A DNA stretch of 64,000 bases from Bacteroidota bacterium (GCA_025963775.1 JAOQAD010000027.1:124001-188000); one strand, 5' to 3'. Shown: positions 26,649-36,811, counted from the first letter of the stretch. Notes: generated by a model from the sequence alone, not told the origin. Made by a program: numbers and translations.

Positions 26649-27920
26649 ATGAAAAAAGACACCGCCATTTTTGACCTCATCAATGAAGAAAAAAAACGCC
26701 AGACGATCGGCATTGAGCTGATCGCTTCCGAAAATTATGTGAGCGACCAGGTGATGAAAGCAATGGGTTCGGTGCTTACCAACAAATATGCTGAAGGCCT
26801 TCCAAACAAGCGCTATTATGGCGGTTGCGAGGTAGTTGATAAAGTGGAGCAGCTTGCCATCGACAGGGCAAAGCAATTGTTCAATGCCGCATGGGTGAAT
26901 GTTCAGCCGCACTCCGGCGCACAGGCAAACGCAGCCGTGATGCTTGCCGTTTTAAAGCCCGGCGATAAAATCTTAGGCTTCGACCTTTCCCATGGCGGAC
27001 ACCTTACACACGGCTCCCCTGTTAATTTTTCAGGCAAGTTATATTCGCCGAGCTTTTACGGCGTGGAAGAAAAAACAGGCCGTGTGAACATGAAAAAAGT
27101 GGAAGAGATCGCCTTGAGGGAAAAGCCAAAGCTGATCATCTGCGGCGCTTCCTCCTACTCGCGCGACTGGGATTACAAAGCCTTCCGCAAGATCGCCGAT
27201 AAAGTGGGCGCACTGCTGATGGCGGACATCTCGCATCCATCCGGCCTCATCGCACGCGGATTGCTGAACGACCCATTGCCGTACTGCCACATTGTTACCA
27301 CAACAACACATAAAACACTGCGCGGCCCGCGCGGCGGAATGATCATGATCGGCAAGGATTTTCCGAACCCCTTCGGAGAAAAAACACCGAAAGGCGAAAT
27401 CAAAATGATGTCGCAGCTCCTTGATGCTGCCGTATTCCCGGGAACACAGGGCGGCCCGCTCGAGCACGTGATCGCTGCAAAAGCGGTTGCTTACGGCGAA
27501 GCGCTGGAGGACAGCTACATGAAATACTGCATCCAGGTAATGAAGAATGCCAAAGTAATGGCGCAATGCTTCATGGATAAAGGCTATAAAGTTATTTCCG
27601 GCGGAACCGACAATCACTGCATGCTCATCGACCTGCGCTCCAAGAACATTTCCGGGAAGCTGGCGGAGAACACGCTTGTAAAAGCTGACATTACCGTGAA
27701 CAAGAACATGGTCCCGTTTGACGACAAATCACCATTCGTTACTTCCGGGATCCGTGTGGGTACATCAGCCATCACCACAAGGGGGCTGAAGGAAAAACAC
27801 ATCCCGAAGATCGTGAACCTGATCGATAAAGTGCTGATGAACCACGAAAATGAAAAAGTGATCGCGGAAGTGAAGAAAGAAGTGAATAAAATGATGAAAA
27901 CATTGCCTTTGTTTGCATAA
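26649..27920 (+). CDS. glyA: Serine hydroxymethyltransferase
   Basis: The 423-residue PLP enzyme interconverts serine and glycine with transfer of the one-carbon unit to tetrahydrofolate in the cytoplasm. It begins [28 protein letters not shown], has [15 protein letters not shown], the cofactor lysine in [14 protein letters not shown], and [19 protein letters not shown], all diagnostic for SHMT. The ATG at 26649 is preferred over an in-frame GTG at 26625 because that GTG overlaps the -7 box. The sequence is complete with no unusual features, and it closes with the usual helix before LPLFA. Confidence 0.97.
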   Translation: MKKDTAIFDLINEEKKRQTIGIELIASENYVSDQVMKAMGSVLTNKYAEGLPNKRYYGGCEVVDKVEQLAIDRAKQLFNAAWVNVQPHSGAQANAAVMLAVLKPGDKILGFDLSHGGHLTHGSPVNFSGKLYSPSFYGVEEKTGRVNMKKVEEIALREKPKLIICGASSYSRDWDYKAFRKIADKVGALLMADISHPSGLIARGLLNDPLPYCHIVTTTTHKTLRGPRGGMIMIGKDFPNPFGEKTPKGEIKMMSQLLDAAVFPGTQGGPLEHVIAAKAVAYGEALEDSYMKYCIQVMKNAKVMAQCFMDKGYKVISGGTDNHCMLIDLRSKNISGKLAENTLVKADITVNKNMVPFDDKSPFVTSGIRVGTSAITTRGLKEKHIPKIVNLIDKVLMNHENEKVIAEVKKEVNKMMKTLPLFA

Positions 27921-27959
27921 ATAATTGTTAGTTTCTTAAAGATCATTAACCTGCTTTAC

Positions 27960-28496
27960 ATGAAAACACTTCCGGGATCTTTCCTGGCCATTGCTCTTTT
28001 ATTTTCAATGGCCACAACCGTAAATGCACAGGCAAAAAAGAAGATCCCGAAAGTTTTAAAAACGGGCGAAACCATTCAATGCGAAGGCTTTGAGCCCCAA
28101 ACCGACAATGGCGTTCCCAACTACCTGAGAATAAGGGCAAGCCGCAATACAGACGCAGTGATCCGCCTGATCGACGCTGCCACCGGCAAATGCATCCGAT
28201 ACGCATTCATCAACCAGGGCGAATTTTACGACATCAAAAACATCCCGGAAGGAAAATATTATGTAAAGGTCGGCCTCGGGAAAGACTGGGCTTTCAGTGA
28301 CAGCACCGCGCATTGCGAAGGCGGGTTCAGGCTGAACCCTATTTACAAAAAGCTCACGAAAACATTTGATTTTGAAATGAAGCAAAAGCGCAAAGGAACA
28401 AGCATCCCGATCTATGAGCTTGACCTGGATATGACCGTGAGCAAAGGAAAAGAAGTGAAAGAAGTGCTTATTTCCGAAAAAGAATTCAATAAATAA
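27960..28496 (+). CDS. Secreted protein of unknown function
   Basis: A 178-residue protein with a clear signal peptide (MKTLPGSFLAIALLF..., cleavage near VNAQ). The mature part has a predicted beta-sandwich with AVIRLIDAATGKCIRYAFINQG and IPEGKYYVKVGLGKDW, a pattern like small periplasmic or surface beta-rich proteins of Bacteroidota. Two cysteines, in IQCEG and GKCIRY, might pair; a third is in AHCEGG. No T9SS sorting domain or lipobox is present, so it is probably periplasmic. It lies 39 bases after glyA on the same strand but without known functional tie. I do not recognise its family. Confidence 0.7.
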   Translation: MKTLPGSFLAIALLFSMATTVNAQAKKKIPKVLKTGETIQCEGFEPQTDNGVPNYLRIRASRNTDAVIRLIDAATGKCIRYAFINQGEFYDIKNIPEGKYYVKVGLGKDWAFSDSTAHCEGGFRLNPIYKKLTKTFDFEMKQKRKGTSIPIYELDLDMTVSKGKEVKEVLISEKEFNK

Positions 28497-28632
28497 TCCA
28501 TTATACCTTTCTGCTGCCATTAAAACAGTACTTTTATAATCAGGATCAAAACCGAACGCGTTGAAAACATACATCAATGCGTTTTGTTTTTCCGGGAAGG
28601 CAGCAACAATTGCTCCTGAAAAAACAGGGGGA

Positions 28633-28662
28633 TTGCACATATAAAATATTAGTTTATTTTTG
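28633..28662 (+). promoter_or_regulatory. Promoter for the E2 gene and possibly the PorE-like cluster
   Basis: A TTG at 28633-28635 is followed after exactly 19 bases by TATTTTTG (28655-28662), a full match to the Bacteroidota -33/-7 pair. It lies 44 bases before the ATG at 28707. The rest of the 210-base gap shows nothing recognisable. As the first PorE-like gene begins 12 bases after the E2 stop, this promoter may serve both. Confidence 0.7.
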
Positions 28663-28706
28663 TAGCCTCTTTAAACTATCTATAATTCATAACATTAAAA
28701 ATTACA

Positions 28707-30005
28707 ATGGCACAAGTAGAGTTGATCATGCCCAAAATGGGTGAAAGCGTTGCAGAAGCAACGATCATTAAATGGCTTAAAAAAGAAGGGGATAAAATTG
28801 CGGCGGATGAAACAGTGCTCGAGATCGCAACGGATAAAGTGGATTCTGAAATACCTTCCACAGCTGAAGGCACGCTCATAAAACGATTGTATAACGAAGG
28901 CGATGTGGTGCAGGTAGGAAAAGCAATTGCCATTATCAGCACCGATGCGAATGCTACCGTGGAGACATCAGCCCCTGAAGTAAAAGCGCCTGCTGCCAAC
29001 CAAAACCCGGCAAAAGAAGTGGCTGCTTCTCCTGTGAAGGAAGTGGCTGCCATTGAAAAAAATTCAGCTTCCGGAAAATTCTACTCCCCGCTTGTACGCA
29101 ACATCGCGAAGGAAGAAGGCATTTCCATGGCCGAGCTTGACAGCATCGAAGGAACTGGCGCAAACGGCCGTGTGACCAAAAATGATATTCTTGCCTATGT
29201 TCCGAACAAAGGAAAACAAACGGCAAAACCGGTTGAAACAGCTGCACCATCATCCAACGGCGCTGCCCACCAGAGGCCTGCAATTGCAGTAGGTGCCGGC
29301 GATGAGATCATCGAGATGGACCGCATGCGCAAGCTCATTGCAGACCACATGGTGATGAGCAAGCACACTTCCCCGCACGTTACTTCCTTCGTGGAAGCCG
29401 ATGTGACCAACATCGTGCTCTGGAGGGAAAAAGTGAAAAAGAACTTCGAAAAACGCGAAGGCGAAAAGCTCACCTTCACCCCTATCTTCATTGAAGCCTT
29501 GGTGAAAGCCATTAAGGATTTCCCGATGATCAACGTTTCCCTCGACGGCACAAAGATCATCAAGCGCAAGAATATCAACATTGGTATGGCTGCAGCATTG
29601 CCGACCGGCAACTTAATTGTTCCCGTGATCAAAAATGCAGATACGCTCAACCTTGTAGGCATCACCAAACAGGTGAACGACCTTGCCAGCCGCGCACGTG
29701 CAGGAAAACTGTCGCCGGACGATATCCAGGGAGGCACCTATACGATCTCCAACGTAGGCTCATTCGGAAATGTGATGGGAACACCCATCATCAACCAGCC
29801 GCAGGTAGCGATCATGGCCGTAGGCGCGATCAAGAAAAAGCCTGCCGTTATTGAAACAGAGCATGGCGACCTGATCGGCATCCGCCATTTTATGTATTTA
29901 TCCCACTCCTACGATCACAGGGTGGTGGACGGCTCTTTGGGCGGGCAATTCGTGAGGCGCGTGGCCGACTATCTCGAGCAATGGGATATTAACAGGGAGT
30001 TTTAA
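28707..30005 (+). CDS. Dihydrolipoamide acyltransferase (2-oxoacid dehydrogenase E2)
   Basis: A 432-residue E2 component with one lipoyl domain (1-78, lipoyl Lys44 in TDKVDSEIP), a peripheral subunit-binding domain at about 122-160 (SPLVRNIAKEEGISMAEL, GANGRVTKNDI) and the acyltransferase core at about 195-432 with active-site His404 and Asp408 in SYDHRVVDGSLGGQF. It transfers an acyl group from lipoamide to CoA in pyruvate, branched-chain or 2-oxoglutarate dehydrogenase complexes. One lipoyl domain and the core sequence fit the branched-chain/pyruvate type in Bacteroidota. E1 and E3 genes are not in the window, so the substrate is undecided. Confidence 0.94.
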   Translation: MAQVELIMPKMGESVAEATIIKWLKKEGDKIAADETVLEIATDKVDSEIPSTAEGTLIKRLYNEGDVVQVGKAIAIISTDANATVETSAPEVKAPAANQNPAKEVAASPVKEVAAIEKNSASGKFYSPLVRNIAKEEGISMAELDSIEGTGANGRVTKNDILAYVPNKGKQTAKPVETAAPSSNGAAHQRPAIAVGAGDEIIEMDRMRKLIADHMVMSKHTSPHVTSFVEADVTNIVLWREKVKKNFEKREGEKLTFTPIFIEALVKAIKDFPMINVSLDGTKIIKRKNINIGMAAALPTGNLIVPVIKNADTLNLVGITKQVNDLASRARAGKLSPDDIQGGTYTISNVGSFGNVMGTPIINQPQVAIMAVGAIKKKPAVIETEHGDLIGIRHFMYLSHSYDHRVVDGSLGGQFVRRVADYLEQWDINREF

Positions 30006-30017
30006 ACAGAACCATAT

Positions 30018-32075
30018 ATGAAAAAAATCTTTCTTCAGTTATTCCTGGTCATGATTGTATCAGGTAATTTCCTCGTGGCCAAAAGCCTGCCTTTACCCGA
30101 TGGCGATTACAAAAGAATGTATGCTGATGCAGAGGTTTATTTCACCAACGAAAATTATACGGCCGCACTGCCGCTGTACCTGAAGCTCGATTCCATAAAA
30201 GGCAACGCCAACCTGAAGTTCAAGATCGGCTTCTGCTACCTGAATGCTGCTACCTATAAGACCAAATCGATTCCTTATTTTGAGGAAGCGATGAAGGACC
30301 TTGCAAATAAATATGAAGAAGGCGAGATCAATGAAAAGCAGGCGCCACTCTCCACTTCCTATTACCTCGCGAAAGCGTATCACCTTCATTACGATTTCGA
30401 CAAGGCCATTGAAATGTACGAGCGCTACAAAAAAGAGCTCGGCACAGATCCCAAGCTGGCTGCCGACATTGCAGAGATCGACCACGACATTGAAACCTGC
30501 AAAAACGGAAAAGAGTTGATCAAAACACCGAAGCAGGTAGTTGTTACCAACCTCGGGGAAGGCATTAACACTCCTTACCCGGACTACTCTCCCGTGGTTT
30601 CCCTCGATGAGCAAACCCTCATTTTTACAACAAGAAGAAAAGGCGGCTACAGCGATACGAAAGAGCCGAACGGGATGTACTTCGAAGATATTTTCACTTC
30701 CGATTACGCGAATGAAAAATGGGGAGCGGCAAAAACGATCGGCAGCAACATCAACACCGGCGGACATGAGGCAACGGTGAACCTTTCTGCCGACGGATTA
30801 AAATTACTGATCTACCGCGATAACAACGGGAACGGAAACCTTTTCCTGAGCGAATACAAGAACAGGGAATGGACAGTTCCTGAATATGTAGGCGCCCCGA
30901 TCAACACCTCTTCCTGGGAATCGCATGCCTGCTTCAGTTCGGATAACCGCATCCTTTATTTTGTGAGCGACAGGCCGGGCGGGCTCGGCGGCCGCGACAT
31001 CTACAAATGCCTTCGCCTGCCGAACGGCGACTGGGGCCCTGCACAGAACCTCGGGCCAACCATCAACACAGCCTATGATGAGGACGGAGTATTCATCCAT
31101 CCCGACGGCAAGCAGATCTTCTTCTCTTCCAAAGGCCACAGATCAATGGGCGGCTTTGATATCTTCTCCTCCATCATCAACGATGAGAACGGCTACTGGT
31201 CAGAGCCCATCAACATCGGCTATCCCGTGAACACGCCGGATGATGATGTGTTTTACATCACCACTGCCGACGGCAAAAGGGCATTCTTCTCTTCCGACAA
31301 GGAAGGCGGATTTGGCGAAAAAGACATTTACATGATCAGCTTCCCGGAATACGAGCCGCGCAACATCACTATTCTCGTAGGCCGGATCATCAACAATACA
31401 ACGGAAGACATCAGCAACAACCAGATCTCGATCGTGAATACAAAAACGAATGACACACTGCAGGTATTGAATGCGAACGGCACAACCGGGAAATTCGGAA
31501 CGAACCTCCCGGTAGGCAATACCTATAAAGCCGTTTACGTGATCAATGGAAAAGAGATCTTCAGCGAAATGCTGGATGTGCCGAAAGGAAAAGGCTACCA
31601 AGTGATCAAGCGGGAGATTCCTTACGGCGGCTCTGTTGTTGTGCTCGACAGCGCAAGGATCCGCGATTCACTCTCGGCCTTTGCCCTTTGCGATCCGGCA
31701 GCAACTTCCTTTGAGCTGTATTTTGGCTACAACCAGAAATCCATCGATGTAAAATCGAAAAAGTATATGGCTTTCATTGCAGCTGTCAGCAAATATATCG
31801 GGCAAAACCCCTCCTTCGAAATTGAAGTGGAATCAAGCGCTTCCAAAGTGCCGACCACCACTTACCAGAACAACGGGAACCTTGCAAAAGTAAGGGCGAA
31901 GGACGCTGTGGATAAGGTGATCGCAGCACTGGTAAAAAGCGGGATTGACAGGTCGAAGCTGCACATCAGCGAGAAGTCATCCGTACAGGGGCCTGAATAC
32001 AACAACGATTTTATCCAGAACAGGACCACCTACGAGCAATACCAGTACATAAAGATCAGGGTAAGAAAAAAATAG
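30018..32075 (+). CDS. PorE-like TPR/PD40/CRD protein with diverged OmpA domain (paralogue 1)
   Basis: The 685-residue secreted protein has a signal peptide, TPR-like helices (about 28-165, ALPLYLKLDS, FKIGFCYLNA), a PD40/WD40-like beta-propeller (about 175-440, with YPDYSPVVS, LIFTTRRKGG, LYFVSDRPGGLGGRDIYKC, GGFDIFSS, RAFFSSDKEGGFGEKDIYM), a carboxypeptidase-regulatory-like domain (450-540) and an OmpA-like C-terminus. In that last domain the usual TDxxG segment is replaced by ESSASKVPTTTY and the end is YEQYQYIKIRVRKK. The order TPR, propeller, CRD, OmpA is that of PorE of the type IX secretion system. It starts 12 bases after the E2 gene. Confidence 0.86.
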   Translation: MKKIFLQLFLVMIVSGNFLVAKSLPLPDGDYKRMYADAEVYFTNENYTAALPLYLKLDSIKGNANLKFKIGFCYLNAATYKTKSIPYFEEAMKDLANKYEEGEINEKQAPLSTSYYLAKAYHLHYDFDKAIEMYERYKKELGTDPKLAADIAEIDHDIETCKNGKELIKTPKQVVVTNLGEGINTPYPDYSPVVSLDEQTLIFTTRRKGGYSDTKEPNGMYFEDIFTSDYANEKWGAAKTIGSNINTGGHEATVNLSADGLKLLIYRDNNGNGNLFLSEYKNREWTVPEYVGAPINTSSWESHACFSSDNRILYFVSDRPGGLGGRDIYKCLRLPNGDWGPAQNLGPTINTAYDEDGVFIHPDGKQIFFSSKGHRSMGGFDIFSSIINDENGYWSEPINIGYPVNTPDDDVFYITTADGKRAFFSSDKEGGFGEKDIYMISFPEYEPRNITILVGRIINNTTEDISNNQISIVNTKTNDTLQVLNANGTTGKFGTNLPVGNTYKAVYVINGKEIFSEMLDVPKGKGYQVIKREIPYGGSVVVLDSARIRDSLSAFALCDPAATSFELYFGYNQKSIDVKSKKYMAFIAAVSKYIGQNPSFEIEVESSASKVPTTTYQNNGNLAKVRAKDAVDKVIAALVKSGIDRSKLHISEKSSVQGPEYNNDFIQNRTTYEQYQYIKIRVRKK

Positions 32076-32095
32076 GTATTCTGCCTGCTTTTTTT

Positions 32096-32136
32096 TAAGT
32101 TTGTTATAACTATCAATACGCATCCATTGTTATAAC
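32096..32136 (+). promoter_or_regulatory. -7 box and repeated TTGTTATAAC element
   Basis: TAAGTTTG (32096-32103) fits the -7 consensus. The 10-base sequence TTGTTATAAC occurs at 32101-32110 and again at 32127-32136, with the palindrome GTTATAAC in each; the first overlaps the -7 box and the second ends 11 bases before the ATG at 32148. Two palindromes at 26-base spacing could be operator half-sites, though no regulator is known here. Confidence 0.4.
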
Positions 32137-32147
32137 GTATATGTGCC

Positions 32148-34364
32148 ATGGATCAATTCAAACAATTCGCGCTTATCTGCCTGGCGCTCCTGCATGCTCT
32201 CAGCATCTCTGCCGGCGATAACCATTCCGGCAAGCCTGACAATAAATTTGTAAGGAAAGCAGACAATCTTTTTATTTTCTGCGATTACAAGAACGCGCTC
32301 CCGATCTACGAGAAGCTCGCGGAGGCTAACCCTGAGAATGCGCAGTTCAACTTCCGCCTCGGCGTCTGCTATTATTATTCCGGCACTGATGTGCTCAAAT
32401 GCCTTCCTTATTTCGAAAAAGCAAAAAATAATTTTACAGACAACACCAGCGAAGAGGCGATCGACCTTTACTATTACCTCGGCACCACTTACCACATGGT
32501 CAACCGCTTTGATGATGCCATTGCCTGCTACACAAAGCTGAAGGAATTCATCCTTCCCGACAAGCAGGGACAGGAAGACATCAAAGACCTTGATAACCAG
32601 ATCGCGGCCTGCCTTCGTGGGAAAGAGCTCATCCAACATCCCGGCAATGTTGCCATCTCAGACCTCGGCACAACGGTGAATTCAGAGTATGCCGATTATG
32701 CGCCGATCATCACTAACGACCAGTCGATGCTGATGTTTACCTCCAAAAGAAAGGAATGCACCGGCGGACGGACGGACGAAGATGGCAATTACTATGAAGA
32801 TGTTTTTATTTCCCGCAAACTGGAAGACGGCGACTGGCAGGAATCGAAGCGCCTGGATACAGCAGAAAACCTGGAGCATAATTTCCTGCGCTTCTCCAAA
32901 TCGAAAGTGCTCGGCAATTCCATCAATACCCGTGAACACGATGCCTCCGTGGCATTATCGCCCGATGGCAAGCAGTTATACATCTACCGGCTCGATGATG
33001 TGTGGGTGTCGGATTACAAGAACGACAAATGGAACAAGCCTTCGCGGCTGAACAATTTCATCAATTCGAAAAAAAGCCATGAGCCGAGCGTGAGCCTTAC
33101 CATGGATGAAAAAACACTTTATTTTGTGAGCGAGCGCGAAGGCGGCTTTGGCGGAAAAGATATTTACAGGTCGGAAAAGCAAAGCGATGGCACCTGGGGC
33201 GAGCCGCAGAATTTAGGCTCCACGATCAACAGCGAATATGATGAGGATGCGCCTTTCATCGATTCGGAAAACAAAACGCTTTATTTTTCTTCCGAAGCAC
33301 ATGGCTCGATCGGCGGATTTGATGTGTTCAAATCAAAGCTGGAGAACGGCAGCTGGTCGGTGCCCGAAAACCTTGGCTACCCGGTAAACTCCGGAGCGAA
33401 CGATATTTTTTTCGTGTACAACAGCAAAACGAAAACAGCTTATTTCTCAAGTCTCCGCGAAGGCGGGCTCGGCAATTACGACATCTATCTTGCCGATTAC
33501 AACCCGAAAAAGCCCGACCGCTACATCAAAACACGCTTTGCCGTAACGCTGAACGGGCAACTGAAAAACAGCCCCACACTCATCGAGGTGATGAATGCAG
33601 ATCATTACCGCGATTCGCTGAAGCTCACCAACAGCAATTCCGACGGAGGCATTTACAAGCCGGGAGAAACGTATTTCATCACGATCACAACACCTTCATC
33701 CGGCAAATACACCACAGAGTTCAAAGTCCCTGAAAATGCAAAAGCCGGGAATTATTACCAGGAAATTGCATTCGATGAAGTGAAAGATAAAGACGGAAAG
33801 GTCAGCGGCTACAAAACAACATTGTACAACGCATTTTTCGATGTAGACAGCGCGATCACAAATACTCCGTTTGCCGCAATGCCCGATAAAACAAAAGCAT
33901 TTGCAGCTTACCTCGGCACTGTGAAAAATTCAGGCAATCCATCGCTGAGCGTATCCTCATACGAAGAAAAAGCAAGCAAAACTACCGCTGCAATGGACAA
34001 CACAGCACTGCCGAAGCTCAATCCCGTTTTGTTTGAATACGGCACAGATGAGCTCAGCCCCGAATTTATTATCGAGATCGAAAAGGCCTGTGTTTATCTT
34101 GCTGCCAACAGATCATCCCGCCTGGAAATTACCGGCTATACCGATTCGAAGGGAGATGAAAATTACAATCAGTCGCTTTCCGAACAACGGGCCGCCAGGG
34201 TGAAAAATTATTTTATCCGTAAAGGCATTGCAGCTTCGCGCATCACATTTACCGGGAAAGGAGAAACCGAGCCCGCCGCTCCGAATGAGAACCCCGATGG
34301 CAGTGATAATCCGGAAGGAAGAAAGCAGAACAGGAGAGTGGAATTTATCCTGGAACCGAAGTAG
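32148..34364 (+). CDS. PorE-like TPR/PD40/OmpA protein (paralogue 2, canonical OmpA)
   Basis: The 738-residue protein starts with a signal peptide (MDQFKQFALICLALLHALS...). It has TPR helices (ALPIYEKLAEANPENAQFNFRLG) and a PD40 propeller with an inserted region near 210-250 (the stretch around RLDTAENLEHNFLRF). Further blades are LYFVSEREGGFGGKDIYRS and GGFDVFKSKLENG, followed by a CRD-like domain. The OmpA domain at about 620-738 is canonical: LNPVLFEYGTDELSPEF, ITGYTDSKGDENYNQSLSEQRAARV and NRRVEFILEPK. The Asp and Arg needed to bind peptidoglycan are present, so it should tether to the cell wall from the outer-membrane side. It is the most divergent of the five in the propeller. Confidence 0.88.
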   Translation: MDQFKQFALICLALLHALSISAGDNHSGKPDNKFVRKADNLFIFCDYKNALPIYEKLAEANPENAQFNFRLGVCYYYSGTDVLKCLPYFEKAKNNFTDNTSEEAIDLYYYLGTTYHMVNRFDDAIACYTKLKEFILPDKQGQEDIKDLDNQIAACLRGKELIQHPGNVAISDLGTTVNSEYADYAPIITNDQSMLMFTSKRKECTGGRTDEDGNYYEDVFISRKLEDGDWQESKRLDTAENLEHNFLRFSKSKVLGNSINTREHDASVALSPDGKQLYIYRLDDVWVSDYKNDKWNKPSRLNNFINSKKSHEPSVSLTMDEKTLYFVSEREGGFGGKDIYRSEKQSDGTWGEPQNLGSTINSEYDEDAPFIDSENKTLYFSSEAHGSIGGFDVFKSKLENGSWSVPENLGYPVNSGANDIFFVYNSKTKTAYFSSLREGGLGNYDIYLADYNPKKPDRYIKTRFAVTLNGQLKNSPTLIEVMNADHYRDSLKLTNSNSDGGIYKPGETYFITITTPSSGKYTTEFKVPENAKAGNYYQEIAFDEVKDKDGKVSGYKTTLYNAFFDVDSAITNTPFAAMPDKTKAFAAYLGTVKNSGNPSLSVSSYEEKASKTTAAMDNTALPKLNPVLFEYGTDELSPEFIIEIEKACVYLAANRSSRLEITGYTDSKGDENYNQSLSEQRAARVKNYFIRKGIAASRITFTGKGETEPAAPNENPDGSDNPEGRKQNRRVEFILEPK

Positions 34365-34392
34365 TATTCCGTCAAAAATAAATCGGCTAAAA

Positions 34393-34423
34393 TTTGCCAC
34401 CCTATACTAAAATCCTATATTTG
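34393..34423 (+). promoter_or_regulatory. Strong Bacteroidota promoter for PorE-like paralogue 3
   Basis: TTTG at 34393-34396 and TATATTTG at 34416-34423 are separated by exactly 19 bases, the best -33/-7 match in the window. The ATG at 34449 follows 25 bases later. So the third paralogue is transcribed from its own start and the five genes are not just one operon. Confidence 0.75.
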
Positions 34424-34448
34424 TATAGTGTTATACCGATAATAATAT

Positions 34449-36731
34449 ATGAAGGCAAAATTATTTTTGTTAGGATTACTGATTTGCATATTTAATACAG
34501 TTTTTTCCCAGGGCAATAAATCCGATTACCGCGAAAATTTCACGCAGGGCAACCTGCTTATCCTCGAGCAAAACTATCCGCTCGCCCTCAAATACTTCCT
34601 CGATGCCTATAAAATAGATTCTACCAACGCCAACATCAATTACAAATTAGGCTTTTGCTACCTGCAATCGGCCAATGAAAAAAGCAAGGCGCTTCCCTTT
34701 CTCGAAAAGGCGGTTCAGAATGTGAGCCACAACTACACCGACATGGAGCCAAGGGAAAAAAAAGCCCCTGAAAATGCCTATTACCTGCTTGGCACAGCTT
34801 ACCGCCTTGCCAACCGCTTCACCGAATCAACCACCTATTTCAACAAGTTCAAAGACATTGTAGGCGACCGGAACAAAGAGCTGACAACGGATCTTGAAAA
34901 GCAGGTGGAGACCAATTTTACAGCCATCGAAATGACCAAGGACACCGCAGTGGTAACCATCGTGAACCTCGGCGACAGTGTGAACAGCTCTTATCCCGAA
35001 TACAGCCCGCTCGTTTCCGCGGATGAGTCCACGCTGATCTTTACATCCCGCAGGCCAGGCAGCACCGGGAATGACAAGACCGACAGCGACCAGTTCTTCG
35101 AAGACATTTACGTATGCAACAAGCGCGATGACGGCACCTGGTCATCGCCAAAATCCATCGGGCTGAACATCAACAGCAACGACAATGAGGCCGACATCGG
35201 GCTTTCCGCTGACGGACAGCAATTGTTCGTGTACCGCGGCGTGAACGGCGGCGACATCTATTACAGCAACCTTGAAGGCGAAACATGGAGCAACCTCATT
35301 GCCATGAACGCCAACATCAATACAAAAGCATGGGAAACGCATGCAACGGTGAGCGTTGACGGCAACACACTTTATTTCGTGAGCGACCGCAAGGAAGGCG
35401 GCTATGGCGGACGTGATATCTGGCGCTGCGTAAAGCTTCCGAACGGACAATGGAGCATGCCCCTGAACCTTGGGCCGAAGATCAACACACCCTACGACGA
35501 AGATGCACCTTTCATTCACCCCGATGGCGTTACGCTTTTCTTCAGCTCTACCGGGCACAAGAACATGGGCGGCTTTGATGTGTTCAAAGCTACAAAGGAC
35601 GATGAAGGAAAATGGTCGGAGCCGGAAAACCTGAGAGCACCGATCAACACAACCGACGATGATATTTTTTATGTGCAGTCGCTGGATGGAAAAAGAGGTT
35701 ATTTCTCCTCCGTACGCCCGAATGGCAAAGGAGAAAAGGACATTTACATGATCACTTACGAGCAGAGCATTGTGGAGCCTCTGACGTTGCTGAAAGGCTA
35801 CCTGACGTTCAACGGGACCACCAAAGTGCCTGCAAATGTGCAGATCATGGCAACAGATATGGAAAGCGGGCTTGTGGTGCAGGATGTGAAACCGAACAGC
35901 GTGACCGGAAAATACATCATGATCTTAAATCCCGGCACTGAAGGCAAGACCTACACCATCAGCTTCGATGCGGAAGGCTACCAGCCACTGAATGAAACCA
36001 TCACCATTCCTGCAAACTCTTCTTACCAGGAGATCAGCAAAGAGCTCCTCATGAAGGTCATCAACATGGAAAGCAAGGTGCTTGGAACAATCAGCGTAAT
36101 GGGTAAAGTAACCAACCAGGAGGAAAAGATCATCCCGGGCGCGAAGATCATCATCAAGGACAACCTTTCCGGCAAGCTGATCGATACCTATTACACTTCT
36201 GCTGATTCCGGTTCTTACTATTTTGTGCTGAACCGCGGGCAGAACTATAACATCTCCTACGAGGCCGAGGGATACCTCTTTCAGTCGGAAAACGTGAATG
36301 TTCCGAAACAGCCTGAATTCTCGACCCTTACAAAGAACATCACCCTCGAAAAGGTGAAAGCAGGTGCAAAGATCGTCCTGAACAATATTTTCTTCGATTC
36401 CAACAAAGCGACACTGCGTAAGGAATCCAACCTGGAGCTTGAAAAAGTGATCAAGCTGATGAAGGATTATCCGGACCTGAAGATCGAGGTGGCAGGACAT
36501 ACCGACAGCAAAGGAAACGATGCGGCCAACCTGAAATTATCACAGATGCGCTCCCAGTCGGTGGTTACAGCCCTCGTAAAAAAGGGGATCGATGCAAAGC
36601 GCCTTGTGGCAAAGGGATATGGCGAAACCGTACCTGTTGCTCCCAATTTACTTCCTAATGGCAAGCCCGATCTGAAAGGCATGCAGATGAACAGGAGAGT
36701 TGAACTTAAGATCCTGGAAGCTAATAAATAA
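34449..36731 (+). CDS. PorE-like TPR/PD40/CRD/OmpA protein (paralogue 3, canonical OmpA)
   Basis: 760 residues: signal peptide (MKAKLFLLGLLICIF...), TPR region (YPLALKYFLDAYKIDSTNANINYKLGFCYL), propeller blades (YPEYSPLVSADESTLIFTSRRPGS, LYFVSDRKEGGYGGRDIWRC, GGFDVFKATKD), two CRD-like segments (LTLLKGYLTFNGTT and TISVMGKVTNQEEKIIPGAK) and an OmpA domain with FFDSNKATLR, VAGHTDSKGNDAANLKLSQMRSQSV and MNRRVELKIL. The peptidoglycan-binding Asp and Arg are present. The propeller is closely related to paralogue 4. Having two CRD-like segments, it is the nearest of the five to the architecture described for PorE. Confidence 0.9.
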   Translation: MKAKLFLLGLLICIFNTVFSQGNKSDYRENFTQGNLLILEQNYPLALKYFLDAYKIDSTNANINYKLGFCYLQSANEKSKALPFLEKAVQNVSHNYTDMEPREKKAPENAYYLLGTAYRLANRFTESTTYFNKFKDIVGDRNKELTTDLEKQVETNFTAIEMTKDTAVVTIVNLGDSVNSSYPEYSPLVSADESTLIFTSRRPGSTGNDKTDSDQFFEDIYVCNKRDDGTWSSPKSIGLNINSNDNEADIGLSADGQQLFVYRGVNGGDIYYSNLEGETWSNLIAMNANINTKAWETHATVSVDGNTLYFVSDRKEGGYGGRDIWRCVKLPNGQWSMPLNLGPKINTPYDEDAPFIHPDGVTLFFSSTGHKNMGGFDVFKATKDDEGKWSEPENLRAPINTTDDDIFYVQSLDGKRGYFSSVRPNGKGEKDIYMITYEQSIVEPLTLLKGYLTFNGTTKVPANVQIMATDMESGLVVQDVKPNSVTGKYIMILNPGTEGKTYTISFDAEGYQPLNETITIPANSSYQEISKELLMKVINMESKVLGTISVMGKVTNQEEKIIPGAKIIIKDNLSGKLIDTYYTSADSGSYYFVLNRGQNYNISYEAEGYLFQSENVNVPKQPEFSTLTKNITLEKVKAGAKIVLNNIFFDSNKATLRKESNLELEKVIKLMKDYPDLKIEVAGHTDSKGNDAANLKLSQMRSQSVVTALVKKGIDAKRLVAKGYGETVPVAPNLLPNGKPDLKGMQMNRRVELKILEANK

Positions 36732-36803
36732 GACAGCGCTCTACCCACAGCCGGATTGTTAATTTCTTTTTACCTCCCCGGGGGTTTATTATCTATATTT
36801 TAA

Positions 36804-36811
36804 TATTTTTG
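36804..36811 (+). promoter_or_regulatory. Candidate -7 element for PorE-like paralogue 4
   Basis: TATTTTTG matches TAnnTTTG exactly, 64 bases before the ATG at 36876, in a 144-base AT-rich gap after paralogue 3. A clear -33 TTG at the normal spacing is missing. Confidence 0.4.

Noticed and set aside
28561..28644. 28-codon frame starting with TTG in the gap before the E2 gene
   Set aside because: Its product looks faintly like the end of a ketosynthase but is too short to support, and it has no start signal; considered non-coding.
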